Shown: piece after piece, positions 34,411 to 43,177 of the stretch
Layout: each line of letters opens with the position of its first letter
How positions within the stretch are numbered: position 1 is the first letter of the stretch
Assembly: GCA_017479885.1 (NCBI GenBank)
Contig: JAFVBR010000026.1
Coordinates: 1 to 64,000, forward strand
Source: Paludibacteraceae bacterium
GTDB taxonomy: Bacteria; Bacteroidota; Bacteroidia; Bacteroidales; Paludibacteraceae
Reading direction: 5' to 3'
DNA: 64,000 bases
Notes under the pieces: model-generated
The model's input: only the letters and a program-made list of their open reading frames with translations
What the model was told of the DNA's origin: nothing
The model's database searches: none
Position numbers and translations under genes: made by a program

Positions 34411-34540
34411 GGGTTCTTAGGATTCTGGACGACCTGTATATACCAAACTTATGTGAACAAAGCCCACGCTGTAACGTGAGCATTTCGGCTTGTTCCCTGG
34501 TATATACCAAAATTCTTAAAGTGTCCAGTTTTAAGAACCC
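34411..34540. other. 130-bp structured element with nested inverted repeats
   Basis: Outer arms: GGGTTCTTA ... CTGGAC (34411-34430) against GTCCAG ... TAAGAACCC (34523-34540). Middle arms: GAACAAAGCC (34455-34464) against GGCTTGTTC (34488-34496). Core: CACG/CGTG. TATATACCAAA occurs directly repeated at 34437-34447 and 34501-34511. It could be a folded RNA or a small non-autonomous mobile element. Confidence 0.6.
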
Positions 34541-34580
34541 AAGTATTGAGCTAAAACGCTAATCTAATATGTATTTCGGT

Positions 34581-34597
34581 GCACTACTTTATAGTGC
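34581..34597 (-). terminator. Weak hairpin after the HEPN gene
   Basis: GCACTA/TAGTGC with a 5-base loop, 37 bases downstream of the HEPN stop; no clear U tract. Confidence 0.3.
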
Positions 34598-34633
34598 TTG
34601 GTGTTTCATAGGCAAAAGTGATTATATATGCTA

Positions 34634-35032
34634 TTAAATATTGATTAATCGCTTTATTTCATTCAGTAATTCATGAGCAGGAATTTGCTTGTCACTAACA
34701 TCTGAAGCAGACACATCGTACACACAATTATAATCTGCCTTTTTCCTTAGTTGCTCCATACGAGCCAGAAAACTGCTATATTTTCTGTCTGTCTTTCCTG
34801 TTAATACGAACTCTTTGCCAAATACGGCAAGTAGCCCTTCATGTGTCTTTGCGGACAACCCGTTGGCTACTAACAAAGCATGCACTGCATGAAAGCAAGC
34901 ATAGTAATAACGGTTAACAGCCATATCATAATGAGAAAGAGAGTACATCTCTTCTGCCTGAATAAGCATTTGTTCTGCTTTTGTTAAGTGGTGCTGAACC
35001 AGTTGTTTTCTTTCTTCGTCAGAGAGTGTCAT
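34634..35032 (-). CDS. HEPN domain protein (HepT-like)
   Basis: A 132-residue all-helical HEPN protein: LTKAEQMLIQAEEMYSLSHYDMAVNRYYYACFHAVHALL. The family motif R-x4-6-H is represented by RYYYACFH. With the nucleotidyltransferase encoded just upstream and overlapping by 4 bases it forms an MNT-HEPN module, in which the HEPN partner is an RNase toxin and the MNT partner silences it by adding nucleotides to it. Confidence 0.85.
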   Translation of the reverse strand: MTLSDEERKQLVQHHLTKAEQMLIQAEEMYSLSHYDMAVNRYYYACFHAVHALLVANGLSAKTHEGLLAVFGKEFVLTGKTDRKYSSFLARMEQLRKKADYNCVYDVSASDVSDKQIPAHELLNEIKRLINI

Positions 35033-35346
35033 TTTAGAATGATTGCATCTTGTAAAACATTATGATAGAAAGGTGTGAAACTATATTGTTCCCACTCTTG
35101 TTGAGTATAAACTACAGGATTGATAGTCTGACCGATGTGCCATCCTAATTCTGTAAAAGGGTATGAAATATTGTCATAATCCTCAGCAGTAATCTGCTTC
35201 TTAGGTAATATCAACAATAAATCCCAGTCGGAATCTTCTCGAAAATCTCCACGCGCACGAGAACCGTATAACAAGAGCTTAGCTCCTGGCGGCATAACCT
35301 CCTGTCCAAGGTTCTTCAAACGATATATGACATCCTGGTTGCTCAT
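35029..35346 (-). CDS. MNT-type nucleotidyltransferase (antitoxin partner)
   Basis: A 105-residue minimal nucleotidyltransferase from ATG 35346. The catalytic pattern GSRARGDFREDSDWDLLL is intact, with the two carboxylates in SDWDL. It overlaps the HEPN gene by ATGA, the classical arrangement of this toxin-antitoxin type. The start follows the promoter at 35379-35410. Confidence 0.88.
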   Translation of the reverse strand: MSNQDVIYRLKNLGQEVMPPGAKLLLYGSRARGDFREDSDWDLLLILPKKQITAEDYDNISYPFTELGWHIGQTINPVVYTQQEWEQYSFTPFYHNVLQDAIILK

Positions 35347-35378
35347 AGAGTGATATGCTATTATGTTTATATCGCCTG

Positions 35379-35410
35379 CAAAGATATAGAATTCTTTTGA
35401 AATATGCAAA
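35379..35410 (-). promoter_or_regulatory. Promoter of the MNT-HEPN operon
   Basis: Minus-strand TTTG (35410-35407) and TATCTTTG (35386-35379), exactly 20 bases apart. Confidence 0.7.
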
Positions 35411-35485
35411 CTGTTATTTAATGAGGAGTTTAGGAGTTGCTTCTGAACCGGAATCCGTTGTACTCGGGAGTATTTTGGCACGAGT

Positions 35486-35517
35486 GTTGCAGATTCAAAG
35501 AAAAACAACTATCTTTG
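35486..35517 (+). promoter_or_regulatory. Promoter of the 35.5-41 kb operon
   Basis: GTTG (35486-35489) and TATCTTTG (35510-35517), 20-base spacing; ATG at 35526 gives a very short leader. Confidence 0.65.
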
Positions 35518-35525
35518 CAGAGATT

Positions 35526-36356
35526 ATGAAAAAGACATTGTTACTCATTATTGTGACCTTATGCACTGTCCTTGGCACTGCACAAGAGTCCAAAGCCTCT
35601 CTGCTGCGCAAGTCGTTGCAGATGGAGCGCCTGCGCAAGGACGGCCGCTGGCTCGAAGCTATGGACACCGCAACGCTGATTCTCACCTATGACAAGGACT
35701 ACCGCACGGCTGTTGACTTTGTGCATCGCTATTGGGACAAAACCATGCAGCTCACCGACGAGCGGCTGCAGCGTCTCAGCGATGACGAGAGTCTCACCCA
35801 GGCAGAAGAGCGATGCGAGATCTATCGGGTCCTCGACGAGGTGCACGACAACCTGCGCGACATACGTATGCCGCTCTACGGACCGAACCAAAAGTGGGTA
35901 TGGCAGCCCGAAGTCGGCTACTATACCGGTCACTACGACTCCGAGCGACTCAAGACTTTCCGCCTCCTTCTGCGTAAAGCCGACGAAGCATTGCGCAGCT
36001 ACGATGCCGAAGCAGCCATGGAATACTACCGGCTCGCACTCAACAAGTATCTTATCACCGATGGCGAGAAACGCAGCAACCGCAAAGATATTCTCAACCA
36101 GTGCAACGGCATGATTGACCGTCTCTGCGACTCCGAGAGAATATATGACAGCATTTTCGCCTTCGAACTCTGCAACATGTCTCTCGAAATCAACTCCGAC
36201 CAGCCTGAGATACGCCAACGGCAGACACTCCTGCAGAAAAACATTGCTACCATGTACCAACAAATGGCAGCTGAGGCTCTGCAGGCCGGCGACTCCATTC
36301 AGGCTCACGAATACCAACTCTCCGCTGACGACTGGCGGTATAACGAAGAAGAATGA
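35526..36356 (+). CDS. Exported helical (TPR-like) protein
   Basis: A 276-residue protein with signal peptide (KKTLLLIIVTLCTVLGTAQ) from ATG 35526. The body is helical and charged, with TPR-like pairs: RWLEAMDTATLILTYDKDYRTAV, AMEYYRLALNKYL and AEALQAGDSIQAHEYQLSA. It is likely periplasmic. No specific family is recognised. Its last codon overlaps the trmH-family gene. Confidence 0.75.
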   Translation: MKKTLLLIIVTLCTVLGTAQESKASLLRKSLQMERLRKDGRWLEAMDTATLILTYDKDYRTAVDFVHRYWDKTMQLTDERLQRLSDDESLTQAEERCEIYRVLDEVHDNLRDIRMPLYGPNQKWVWQPEVGYYTGHYDSERLKTFRLLLRKADEALRSYDAEAAMEYYRLALNKYLITDGEKRSNRKDILNQCNGMIDRLCDSERIYDSIFAFELCNMSLEINSDQPEIRQRQTLLQKNIATMYQQMAAEALQAGDSIQAHEYQLSADDWRYNEEE

Positions 36357-36928
36357 AGAACCGTAAACTCACCATACAGGAAATGAACCGCCTGACTCCG
36401 GCTCAGTTTCACGAGTCGGAAAAGATACCTCTCGTCGTGGTGCTCGACAATGTACGCAGCCGGCACAATATAGGTGCTGTCTTCCGCACGGCAGATGCCT
36501 TCCGCATTGCAGGTGTTTGGCTCTGCGGATGCTGTGCCACACCGCCGGACGCAGAGATTCACAAGACTGCCCTCGGCGCTGAAGATACCGTTAGTTGGCA
36601 ATATACAGAAGATACCAAACAGGCTGTTGCACAACTCAAGCAGGAGGGCTACATTGTATATGCTGTCGAGCAAACCGAAGGCAGCATTATGCTCGACCAA
36701 CTGAATGTTGGGAGCATGGCGGCAAACGGCTGCGACTCTCTCCATCGCCCCAAAGTGGCTATCGTCTTGGGGCATGAGGTTTTCGGAGTGCAGCAGGAGG
36801 TCATCAACCTCTGCCACGGCTGCATTGAGATACCTCAGTATGGAACCAAGCACTCGCTTAACGTCAGTGTCGCTGCAGGAATAGTGATGTATGTTATTAG
36901 TTTAAGGTTGAAAGTTGACAGTTTATAG
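36353..36928 (+). CDS. SpoU/TrmH family RNA 2'-O-methyltransferase
   Basis: A 191-residue SPOUT methyltransferase. Motif 1 is LDNVRSRHNIGAVFRTADAF, motif 2 IVLGHEVFGV, motif 3 IPQYGTKHSLNVSVAAGIVMY. It methylates a ribose in tRNA or rRNA with SAM as donor. Start overlaps the previous stop (ATGA). The last eight residues (LRLKVDSL) are encoded by a GTTGAAAGTTGA satellite run, so the native C-terminus has been replaced by repeat DNA. Confidence 0.92.
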   Translation: MKNRKLTIQEMNRLTPAQFHESEKIPLVVVLDNVRSRHNIGAVFRTADAFRIAGVWLCGCCATPPDAEIHKTALGAEDTVSWQYTEDTKQAVAQLKQEGYIVYAVEQTEGSIMLDQLNVGSMAANGCDSLHRPKVAIVLGHEVFGVQQEVINLCHGCIEIPQYGTKHSLNVSVAAGIVMYVISLRLKVDSL

Positions 36929-36955
36929 AAGATATAAAGTTTGGAGTTAATAGAT

Positions 36956-37384
36956 ATGGAACTACCTAAAGGCTTGTTAGATATTTTGACAGACACACCC
37001 ACTGTAGAGACCGTCACAGTAGAGACCGCCACAGTAGAGACTGCCACAGTAGAGACTGAACATGTTCAGTCTCCCCATCCGCACCAACTCACATCTCCCT
37101 ATCTGCCGCAGGCTCAGTCTCCCCATCCGCACCAACTCACATCTCCCGCTGAGAAAAAGCATCTGCCTCTTCTCCGTGTGGAGAAAGACAAACGCAAAGG
37201 AAAAACAGCCACTCTGATAACCGGCTATGATGACGATTCCGAGGAGGTGCGGCAATTGGCAAAGACACTGAAGCAGACCTTGGCAGTAGGAGGCTCCACA
37301 CGTGACGGAGAGATACTGCTGCAAGGCGATGTCAGAGAAAAAGCCAAAGAAGTACTCATTGAATTAGGATACAGGGTCAAATGA
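36956..37384 (+). CDS. SUI1/eIF1-like translation factor with repeat-expanded linker
   Basis: A 142-residue protein from ATG 36956. The C-terminal domain is a YciH/eIF1-type SUI1 fold: KRKGKTATLITGYDDDSEEV, LAKTLKQTLAVGGST, EILLQGDVREKAKEVLIELGY. It is thought to check start-codon selection. Between the N-terminal MELPKGLLDIL and this domain lies a low-complexity linker with VETAT units, 15-bp DNA repeats, an exact 22-bp palindrome (37052-37073) and two QSPHPHQLTSP copies. The linker was clearly generated by repeat insertion in frame. Confidence 0.88.
   Translation: MELPKGLLDILTDTPTVETVTVETATVETATVETEHVQSPHPHQLTSPYLPQAQSPHPHQLTSPAEKKHLPLLRVEKDKRKGKTATLITGYDDDSEEVRQLAKTLKQTLAVGGSTRDGEILLQGDVREKAKEVLIELGYRVK
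37004..37051. repeat. 15-bp tandem repeat CAGTAGAGACTGCCA in coding DNA
   Basis: Three to four copies of the unit encode VETVT/VETAT in the SUI1 linker. The block contains the GTAGAGAC half-site of the palindrome that follows. Confidence 0.8.
37052..37073. repeat. REP-like palindrome inside the SUI1 gene
   Basis: GAGACTGAACA and its exact complement: 22 bp perfect. The same half-site with a different centre is found in the intergenic palindrome 63515-63536. Confidence 0.8.
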
Positions 37385-40300
37385 GTCTTACCATCTACAA
37401 ATCATCGGCAGGTGCAGGCAAAACCTTCACACTGGCAGGCAATTATATCGACCTGCTCTTTGCGTCCGAGCAACGCAATGCCCATCGGCATATTCTCGCC
37501 GTTACCTTCACCAAGAAGGCTACTGCCGAGATGAAGAACCGTATCATCAAAGAACTCTCTCTGTTGGCACAAGGCAGCCAATCAGACCATGCCGAACGAC
37601 TCAAAAAGAAATTCCACCTTGATGACTCACGTCTGCAAAGCCGTGCACAAACCATACTTACCGACCTCCTGCAGGACTACGGCTGGTTCATGGTCACCAC
37701 TATCGACAGTTTCTTCCAGCAGATAATACGCAGTTTCGCACGTGAACTCAATCTACCTGGAGCATATAATCTCGAACTCGACAGCAACCATATCCTGCAG
37801 AATGCTGTTGACGACTATTTCTTCAATCTGCCTCTTGACCTCAATGACCCGGGCATACGCGCACTCATGTCGGTTGTAACTGAGAATATCGAAAACAGCG
37901 GCAAATGGAATCCGAAAGAGACTATTCTCAAACTTAGCGAACAAATATTCAACGAAATATATCAAACCAACCGCAAGCAACTCCAGACCGCACTCGGCGA
38001 AGACAATGCCCTCACTGATTACAAGAAACGAATCGACTCTCTCTACTACAGTTTCAGACAGGAACTGCAGAAACTTGAAGAGGCGGCAGAACAAATAGTT
38101 GAAAGCAGCGGAATTGACAAAAAACAACTCAAAGGAGCACTCGCACCTTTCTATTGGGACGAAAGCAAGTTCGTCGGCTCTATCAGCGAAGGCATAACCG
38201 CTAATATGCAGCGTCTTATCGACAACACTCTCAGCAAAGACCCTGTCATTCAAGAGGTGTGCACACGTATCGCACCATACGCTGAGAGGTTTAAGCGGTT
38301 GCTGCAAAGCGATGCTGCACGCAGCTTTGCCACTGCACGCGCCATTCGCCATTACCTGCCGTATCTCGTTATTCTGCAGGATATTCAGACCTATATCAAT
38401 CGGGCAAATGCCGAACTCAACCGTCTCCCTATCAGTGAAACCAACATGCTGCTCTACGATGTCGTGTCTGAATCAGGCAACTCACCCTTCATCTATGAGA
38501 AGACGGGCGCACGCATATCCAACTATATGATTGACGAGTTTCAGGATACCAGCAGCATGCAGTGGCGCAATTTCCTACCTCTTATAGAAGAAGCAGACAG
38601 CAGAGGCAACAGCAACATGCTTGTCGGCGATGTAAAGCAAAGTATCTACCGATGGCGGAACTCCGACAGCGGTCTGCTGCAAAGCGGGGTGAACAAACAG
38701 TTCCCCAAAGCGGATAACCGTCAACTTGCCACCAACTACCGCACCGACAAAGTGATAGTAGAACAAAACAACCGTATCTTCCAGGCATTGAGTGCTGCCA
38801 TACAGGCAGAATACCAATCGGTAAGCAACGACACTGACTCCCTTATCGGCGACATCTACAAAGATGTGGTTCAACTGCCCAACAAGCAGGAGGAAGGATA
38901 CATGCGGATAGAGTTCGTCGATATAAAAAAGAAAGAAGATTTCCGCAGAGAAATAGCAGAACAACTGCCTGCACTCATATCTGACATCGAACAGAGGGGA
39001 ATACACAAAGGAGATATCGCTATCCTTATCCGCAACAACAAAGACGCTGCCGTTATTGCCGATACTCTGCTTGCCAATGGTATTCAGGTTATGTCCAACG
39101 AAGGTCTGTACCTGAGCAACTGCACTGCTGTACAACTGATAATCAACATGCTGCGCCTGAGCATCACTCCTGAAGACAAGATTCTGCAATTGCACATAAA
39201 ATACGAATACGCACTCTGCAAGGGGATGACACAGACCGAAGCACTTAATGCGGCAATAACCGATACGGTCTCCATTCCTTCTGTCGATACTGCCTCCACC
39301 CTGCCTGAACACGTTGTCAGCATCATCAACTCTCTCGGTCTGGACTCTGACACCAGTGCACTACCCTATCTGCAGGCACTCCGTGACCTCGTGTATCAAT
39401 ATGAGAGCAAGTATCCTACCGACATCTATTCCTTCCTCTCATGGTGGGAACAAAGCGGCACAAAGGCGGCTCTCAGCATGAAGAGCGACACGGAGACGGT
39501 GCAGATAGTAACCATTCACAAGTCCAAAGGATTGGAATATGATGCGGTAATCATTCCTTTCTGCGATTGGGAAACGGCAGAGCATCAGGGAGGAAGCGAC
39601 ATAATGTGGGTACAACCACGTGAGGAGAATTTCAGCGGCATACCTGTAGTACCCGTAAAATACGAAAGAAGTCTGGTCAACACCATCTTCAAAGACGACT
39701 ACCTGCGTGAGTTGCAAAGCCTCTATATCGACAACCTCAATCTTACATACGTTGCTTTCACTCGTCCCAAACGCGAGTTGTACGTATTTGCGGCAATGAA
39801 ATCATACCGTACAAAGAACATGGGCGCTGCACTCTATCAGATGATGACCACTGCCAAAGACGCAGAAGGGCAACCGTTGTTCCGCCTCAACGACAATGTG
39901 TACGAATGCGGAACCAAGGTAACAGGAGGCTCTGCACAGAGTACACCCGCATACAATACCATCAAGTTCACCTCTCTCACCGGCAGAAGCAAAGCGCAAC
40001 TCAATATCAAACTGCCTTCAAGAGACTATTTCATGCAGAACACAGAAGACAGACTGACAACAAGCGTCAACATAGGACTCATGATGCACGAGTTGCTTTG
40101 CAAAGTAGTACGACGCGGGGACGAAAAGACCGTTGTCGCGCAGATGGTGAGTGAAGGGCGTCTTACTGAAGAAGAAAAGCGGAAAGTGGATACCGAGATT
40201 GTTATGTTTCAGCAACTCACTGCTTCTACTGACTGGTTCGACGATAAGTGGAAAGTACTCAACGAACATGACATACTGCTGAAAGACGGCAATCTGCGCC

Positions 40301-40488
40301 GACCGGACAGAGTGATGATTTGCGGGAATGAGGCTGTGGTGGTTGACTGGAAATTCGGCAGAAAGAAACGCGACGAATACAATGCACAGGTTGGCGAATA
40401 TATGCACCTGATAGAGCAGATGGGTTACAAAGTGAAAGGTTGGCTCTGCTACGTCAACCTGAAGGAAATTGAACAGGTTAACATTTAG
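37381..40488 (+). CDS. UvrD-type helicase with RecB-like nuclease domain (AddA-like)
   Basis: A 1035-residue superfamily 1 helicase. Motifs seen: Walker A SSAGAGKTFTLAG (residues 8-20), Ia LAVTFTKKATAEMK, II DEFQDTS, III VGDVKQSIYRWR, IV LATNYRT, V VTIHKSKGLEYD and VI YVAFTRPKRELY. The C-terminal domain is a PD-(D/E)xK nuclease of RecB/AddA type with VVVDWKFGRKK and later YNAQVGEYM. It acts in double-strand break end resection. Start overlaps the SUI1 stop by ATGA. The AddB-like partner usually next to it is not present here. Confidence 0.93.
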   Translation: MSLTIYKSSAGAGKTFTLAGNYIDLLFASEQRNAHRHILAVTFTKKATAEMKNRIIKELSLLAQGSQSDHAERLKKKFHLDDSRLQSRAQTILTDLLQDYGWFMVTTIDSFFQQIIRSFARELNLPGAYNLELDSNHILQNAVDDYFFNLPLDLNDPGIRALMSVVTENIENSGKWNPKETILKLSEQIFNEIYQTNRKQLQTALGEDNALTDYKKRIDSLYYSFRQELQKLEEAAEQIVESSGIDKKQLKGALAPFYWDESKFVGSISEGITANMQRLIDNTLSKDPVIQEVCTRIAPYAERFKRLLQSDAARSFATARAIRHYLPYLVILQDIQTYINRANAELNRLPISETNMLLYDVVSESGNSPFIYEKTGARISNYMIDEFQDTSSMQWRNFLPLIEEADSRGNSNMLVGDVKQSIYRWRNSDSGLLQSGVNKQFPKADNRQLATNYRTDKVIVEQNNRIFQALSAAIQAEYQSVSNDTDSLIGDIYKDVVQLPNKQEEGYMRIEFVDIKKKEDFRREIAEQLPALISDIEQRGIHKGDIAILIRNNKDAAVIADTLLANGIQVMSNEGLYLSNCTAVQLIINMLRLSITPEDKILQLHIKYEYALCKGMTQTEALNAAITDTVSIPSVDTASTLPEHVVSIINSLGLDSDTSALPYLQALRDLVYQYESKYPTDIYSFLSWWEQSGTKAALSMKSDTETVQIVTIHKSKGLEYDAVIIPFCDWETAEHQGGSDIMWVQPREENFSGIPVVPVKYERSLVNTIFKDDYLRELQSLYIDNLNLTYVAFTRPKRELYVFAAMKSYRTKNMGAALYQMMTTAKDAEGQPLFRLNDNVYECGTKVTGGSAQSTPAYNTIKFTSLTGRSKAQLNIKLPSRDYFMQNTEDRLTTSVNIGLMMHELLCKVVRRGDEKTVVAQMVSEGRLTEEEKRKVDTEIVMFQQLTASTDWFDDKWKVLNEHDILLKDGNLRRPDRVMICGNEAVVVDWKFGRKKRDEYNAQVGEYMHLIEQMGYKVKGWLCYVNLKEIEQVNI

Positions 40489-40536
40489 CAGGCACACATA
40501 TCGAAGCCGGACATATAAGAGGAAAACATTTGGATT

Positions 40537-41034
40537 ATGATTAACATTGACGACTATACCAAGATCGGCAGCCTGAGAAAGACTCATGGCACACAGGGTG
40601 AACTGGTACTTGCCCTGACAAGAGATTTCCCCGAAGACGAGAACTGTAATTGCCTCATGCTGCTGATTGACAACATACCTGTGCCATTCTTCATTGAAGA
40701 CTGGAGATACAAATCCGATGAAACAGTACTCTTGAAACTCGATGGTATAGATACCGAGCAGGCCGCCAAACGTCTGCTTGGTTGCTCAGTACTTGCAGCC
40801 AAACAATTCTGTCAAGACGGCGACATGCCTGCATCCGCTCTCATCGGATACACCGTAGAAGATACCAGACTTGGCGAGATAGGCATCGTCTCAGATATTG
40901 ACGACACCACCATCAACACTCTGCTACTGCTTGACAACGGCACAGTGATTCCTGTACACGAAGATTTTATAGAGGATATAGATTCTGAAAAAAAGCAGAT
41001 TACCCTCTCTCTTCCTGAAGGATTGTTGGAATAG
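40537..41034 (+). CDS. rimM: 16S rRNA processing protein RimM
   Basis: A 165-residue ribosome maturation factor that binds S19 and assists 16S rRNA processing of the 30S head. Typical sections: KIGSLRKTHGTQGELVLALTRDF, PVPFFIEDWRYKSDETVLLKLDGIDT, then the PRC-barrel LIGYTVEDTRLGEIGIVSDI and PVHEDFIEDIDSEKKQITLSLPEGLL. It follows the helicase gene by 48 bases and is convergent with the lipoprotein gene 11 bases away, with no terminator between them. Confidence 0.95.
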   Translation: MINIDDYTKIGSLRKTHGTQGELVLALTRDFPEDENCNCLMLLIDNIPVPFFIEDWRYKSDETVLLKLDGIDTEQAAKRLLGCSVLAAKQFCQDGDMPASALIGYTVEDTRLGEIGIVSDIDDTTINTLLLLDNGTVIPVHEDFIEDIDSEKKQITLSLPEGLLE

Positions 41035-41045
41035 ATGGCAGACAC

Positions 41046-41498
41046 TCAGTTCATCACAGTCAGAGTGGTGCCATTCCAGTTGCAACGATACTTTCTCAAT
41101 GCCTCTTTAGATACGCCTGTCGTCGGAGTAGCGTAACCGTATGAAAGATCATATTTCTCCTGACACACGGGGCACACTGCATACATTCCGTCAACTTCGA
41201 CATGCCGCGCTATATTAAGGCAATGAGGGCAGGCAAGGTCAAAGGCATGATGATTCATATCCATTCCGATATATATCAGCAAACCGGCGTAACCGATACG
41301 GTCGGTCGCATAGCGAGGAGCAGTCACTATCTTGTAGGAACCGGTAGAGGCAGGCACGAACGAGGGGTCCTCTGCCATAACGTTGATTGTGTAATATACA
41401 GGCACCGAAGGCACAGAACTTATATAGTTGCTGCCGTCGCATGAACCAAGCAACAGCAGCAATACCGCACACACTATGTTCTGCAACTGCTTCATCAA
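41046..41498 (-). CDS. Rieske-like lipoprotein
   Basis: A 150-residue protein with lipobox LLGSC. The middle part FDLACPHCLN ... YAVCPVCQEKYDLSYG and the end KEALRKYRCNW match a Bacteroidales family annotated as Rieske-like ferredoxin lipoprotein. The first site has C-x-H but is followed by an extra Cys, and the second is C-x-x-C where a true Rieske protein has C-x-x-H. It may therefore hold zinc or a different cluster. It is the last gene of the 46-41 kb operon and overlaps the FKBP gene. Confidence 0.75.
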   Translation of the reverse strand: MMKQLQNIVCAVLLLLLGSCDGSNYISSVPSVPVYYTINVMAEDPSFVPASTGSYKIVTAPRYATDRIGYAGLLIYIGMDMNHHAFDLACPHCLNIARHVEVDGMYAVCPVCQEKYDLSYGYATPTTGVSKEALRKYRCNWNGTTLTVMN

Positions 41499-41986
41499 TA
41501 AACGCGTGAGAGATGCACTTCGTAGATTAAGGCGGAATAAGGCGGAATGAAACTGCTGTAGCCCTCTGTTCCGTTACCGTCTTCACCGTATGCCAGATTC
41601 CATGGAATATAGAGAATAAAATCAGCACCTACATGCATCTTCTTCAGCCCTTCCACCATACCGGATATAAGCCCTGCAACCGCCTCAGTACCAACCACAC
41701 ATGTAGATGTAAAGTTCTTCTGTTCCTGCACCACATTGCCGTCTATCAGTGACAACTTGTAGTCCATAACGACAGTCGAACCGGTAACAGGCCGAGTGTC
41801 TGTAGGGTTGCCTCCGTAGATAACCTTATACTGCAGACCGGTAGGGGTGATGACGATATTTTCCGCCTTCTCGTTGTGCTTTATCCATATCTCATTCTGC
41901 GTTTTCCAGTCAAGCCAGTCATTCTGCTTGCATGAGCACACTACAAACATCAAAATTGAGAGTACAATATAGTTCAGTCTTTTCAT
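41495..41986 (-). CDS. FKBP-type peptidyl-prolyl isomerase lipoprotein
   Basis: A 163-residue lipoprotein (lipobox VVCSC) with an FKBP domain: VTGSTVVMDYKLSLIDGNVV, LISGMVEGLKKMHVGADFILYIPWNLAYG, IPPYSALIYEVHL. It folds envelope proteins by prolyl isomerisation. The active-site pattern is mostly kept, but FDSS is replaced by VVQEQKN. Start is 18 bases downstream of the EnvC-like gene; the stop overlaps the Rieske-like gene by 4 bases. Confidence 0.88.
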   Translation of the reverse strand: MKRLNYIVLSILMFVVCSCKQNDWLDWKTQNEIWIKHNEKAENIVITPTGLQYKVIYGGNPTDTRPVTGSTVVMDYKLSLIDGNVVQEQKNFTSTCVVGTEAVAGLISGMVEGLKKMHVGADFILYIPWNLAYGEDGNGTEGYSSFIPPYSALIYEVHLSRVY

Positions 41987-42004
41987 ATCACGTCATTTAG
42001 TCTT

Positions 42005-43177
42005 TTATTGTGCAAGCCAGAGGGCAGGGTCAAGTACCTCTGTGTCCTTACGCACCTGAAAGAAGAGTTCTGTGCGGTTGTCGTTGTCAGGGTCAGTGTA
42101 TATCTTGCCTATCTTCTGCTTGGCTGTAAGTTTGTCTCCTGTTTTCACATACAGTGTAGTAAGATTGCTATATACTGTTCGGTAGTTGCCATGGCGGACA
42201 ATCACTACATTCTGTCCGTCGCTGACAAAGATAGCACTTACCTCGCCTTCGTAAACAGCACGTGCATTGGTGCCTGAGGTCGTTTGTATATATACGCCCC
42301 GGTTGTTTACTGTTACGTGAGCAAGTGTGGGGTGTTGTTGTACTCCGAAGTGACCACTGATGAAACCTTTCTCCGTCGGCCATGGCAGTCTGCCCTTGTT
42401 CTTCTCGAAGCCACCGGCAAGCAGTTTCTCCTCTTTGGTAAGAGTGTTGGCTGTACGCTTTACGTCTTTATTGATAAGTTCATCTATCTTCTTATTCAGA
42501 TCATTAGCGCGTTTCTGCTGTTTCTTCTGCTGTGCGAGCAGGTCTTTCTCTTTCTTCTGAAGCTCTTGAAGCATCTTTTTCTGCTTGCGTTCATCGCGTG
42601 TGAGGTTCTCCTGCTCACGTTTTTGCACAGTGAGTACATCCTGACGGTTGCGTCTGTTCTGCTGAAGTTCGGTGTTTTTCTGCTCTATCTCTTGCTGCTT
42701 GTTTTCTATCATTCCAACCTGCTGCTTTCTGTACTGAGCAAACTCCTGCATATACCTCAACCGGCGTACCAGTTGGCGAAAGTTGTCGGCAGAAAGCAGG
42801 AACAGAAGAGGGGACTGCTGCATAGAGGCATAATGTGTTTGACGCACAAGTTCGGCATAGTCAGCCTTCAGCAACTCAAGTTCACGCTGCAGAGTGTCTT
42901 TTTGTCGTGCCAGAAACGACATCTCATTGTCGAGTGCACGAATCTCAGTATTGATACCGGAGATAAGCTGCTTGCGCGTAGAGATATCTTTGCCCAGCAG
43001 CGTCAGTTTATTCAGAGTGGCAGTCTCATTGGTTTTGGTCTGACGAAGCATCTTGTTTGTCTCCTCAAGCTGCTTCAGTGTCTGTTGGCGTTGCTTCTGA
43101 AGATCTTTCACACTCTGTGCCGACAGCGGTAACAGGCTGCAGAACAGAATTGTCAATATGTAACCTAAGCGTCTCAT
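42005..43177 (-). CDS. EnvC-like murein hydrolase activator
   Basis: A 390-residue protein with signal peptide (ILTILFCSLLPLSAQ), a long coiled coil (residues about 20-250) and a C-terminal LytM/M23 domain (GFISGHFGVQQHP, then VTVNNRGVYIQTTSG, VVIVRHGNYRTVYSNL). The zinc ligands of active M23 enzymes are lost: the H-x-x-x-D motif reads N-R-G-V-Y and the last H is N. It should thus activate amidases at the division site and not cut peptidoglycan itself. Overlaps the DUF4292 gene by 4 bases. Confidence 0.9.
   Translation of the reverse strand: MRRLGYILTILFCSLLPLSAQSVKDLQKQRQQTLKQLEETNKMLRQTKTNETATLNKLTLLGKDISTRKQLISGINTEIRALDNEMSFLARQKDTLQRELELLKADYAELVRQTHYASMQQSPLLFLLSADNFRQLVRRLRYMQEFAQYRKQQVGMIENKQQEIEQKNTELQQNRRNRQDVLTVQKREQENLTRDERKQKKMLQELQKKEKDLLAQQKKQQKRANDLNKKIDELINKDVKRTANTLTKEEKLLAGGFEKNKGRLPWPTEKGFISGHFGVQQHPTLAHVTVNNRGVYIQTTSGTNARAVYEGEVSAIFVSDGQNVVIVRHGNYRTVYSNLTTLYVKTGDKLTAKQKIGKIYTDPDNDNRTELFFQVRKDTEVLDPALWLAQ

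Noticed and set aside
34337..34420. 27-codon frame after the 34324 -7 element
   Set aside because: Too short, antisense to the upstream end of the XRE frame, and without recognisable features.
42284..43132. 282-codon hydrophobic plus-strand frame
   Set aside because: Antisense to the EnvC-like coiled coil; Glu/Lys/Gln codons read backwards give Leu/Phe/Cys runs.
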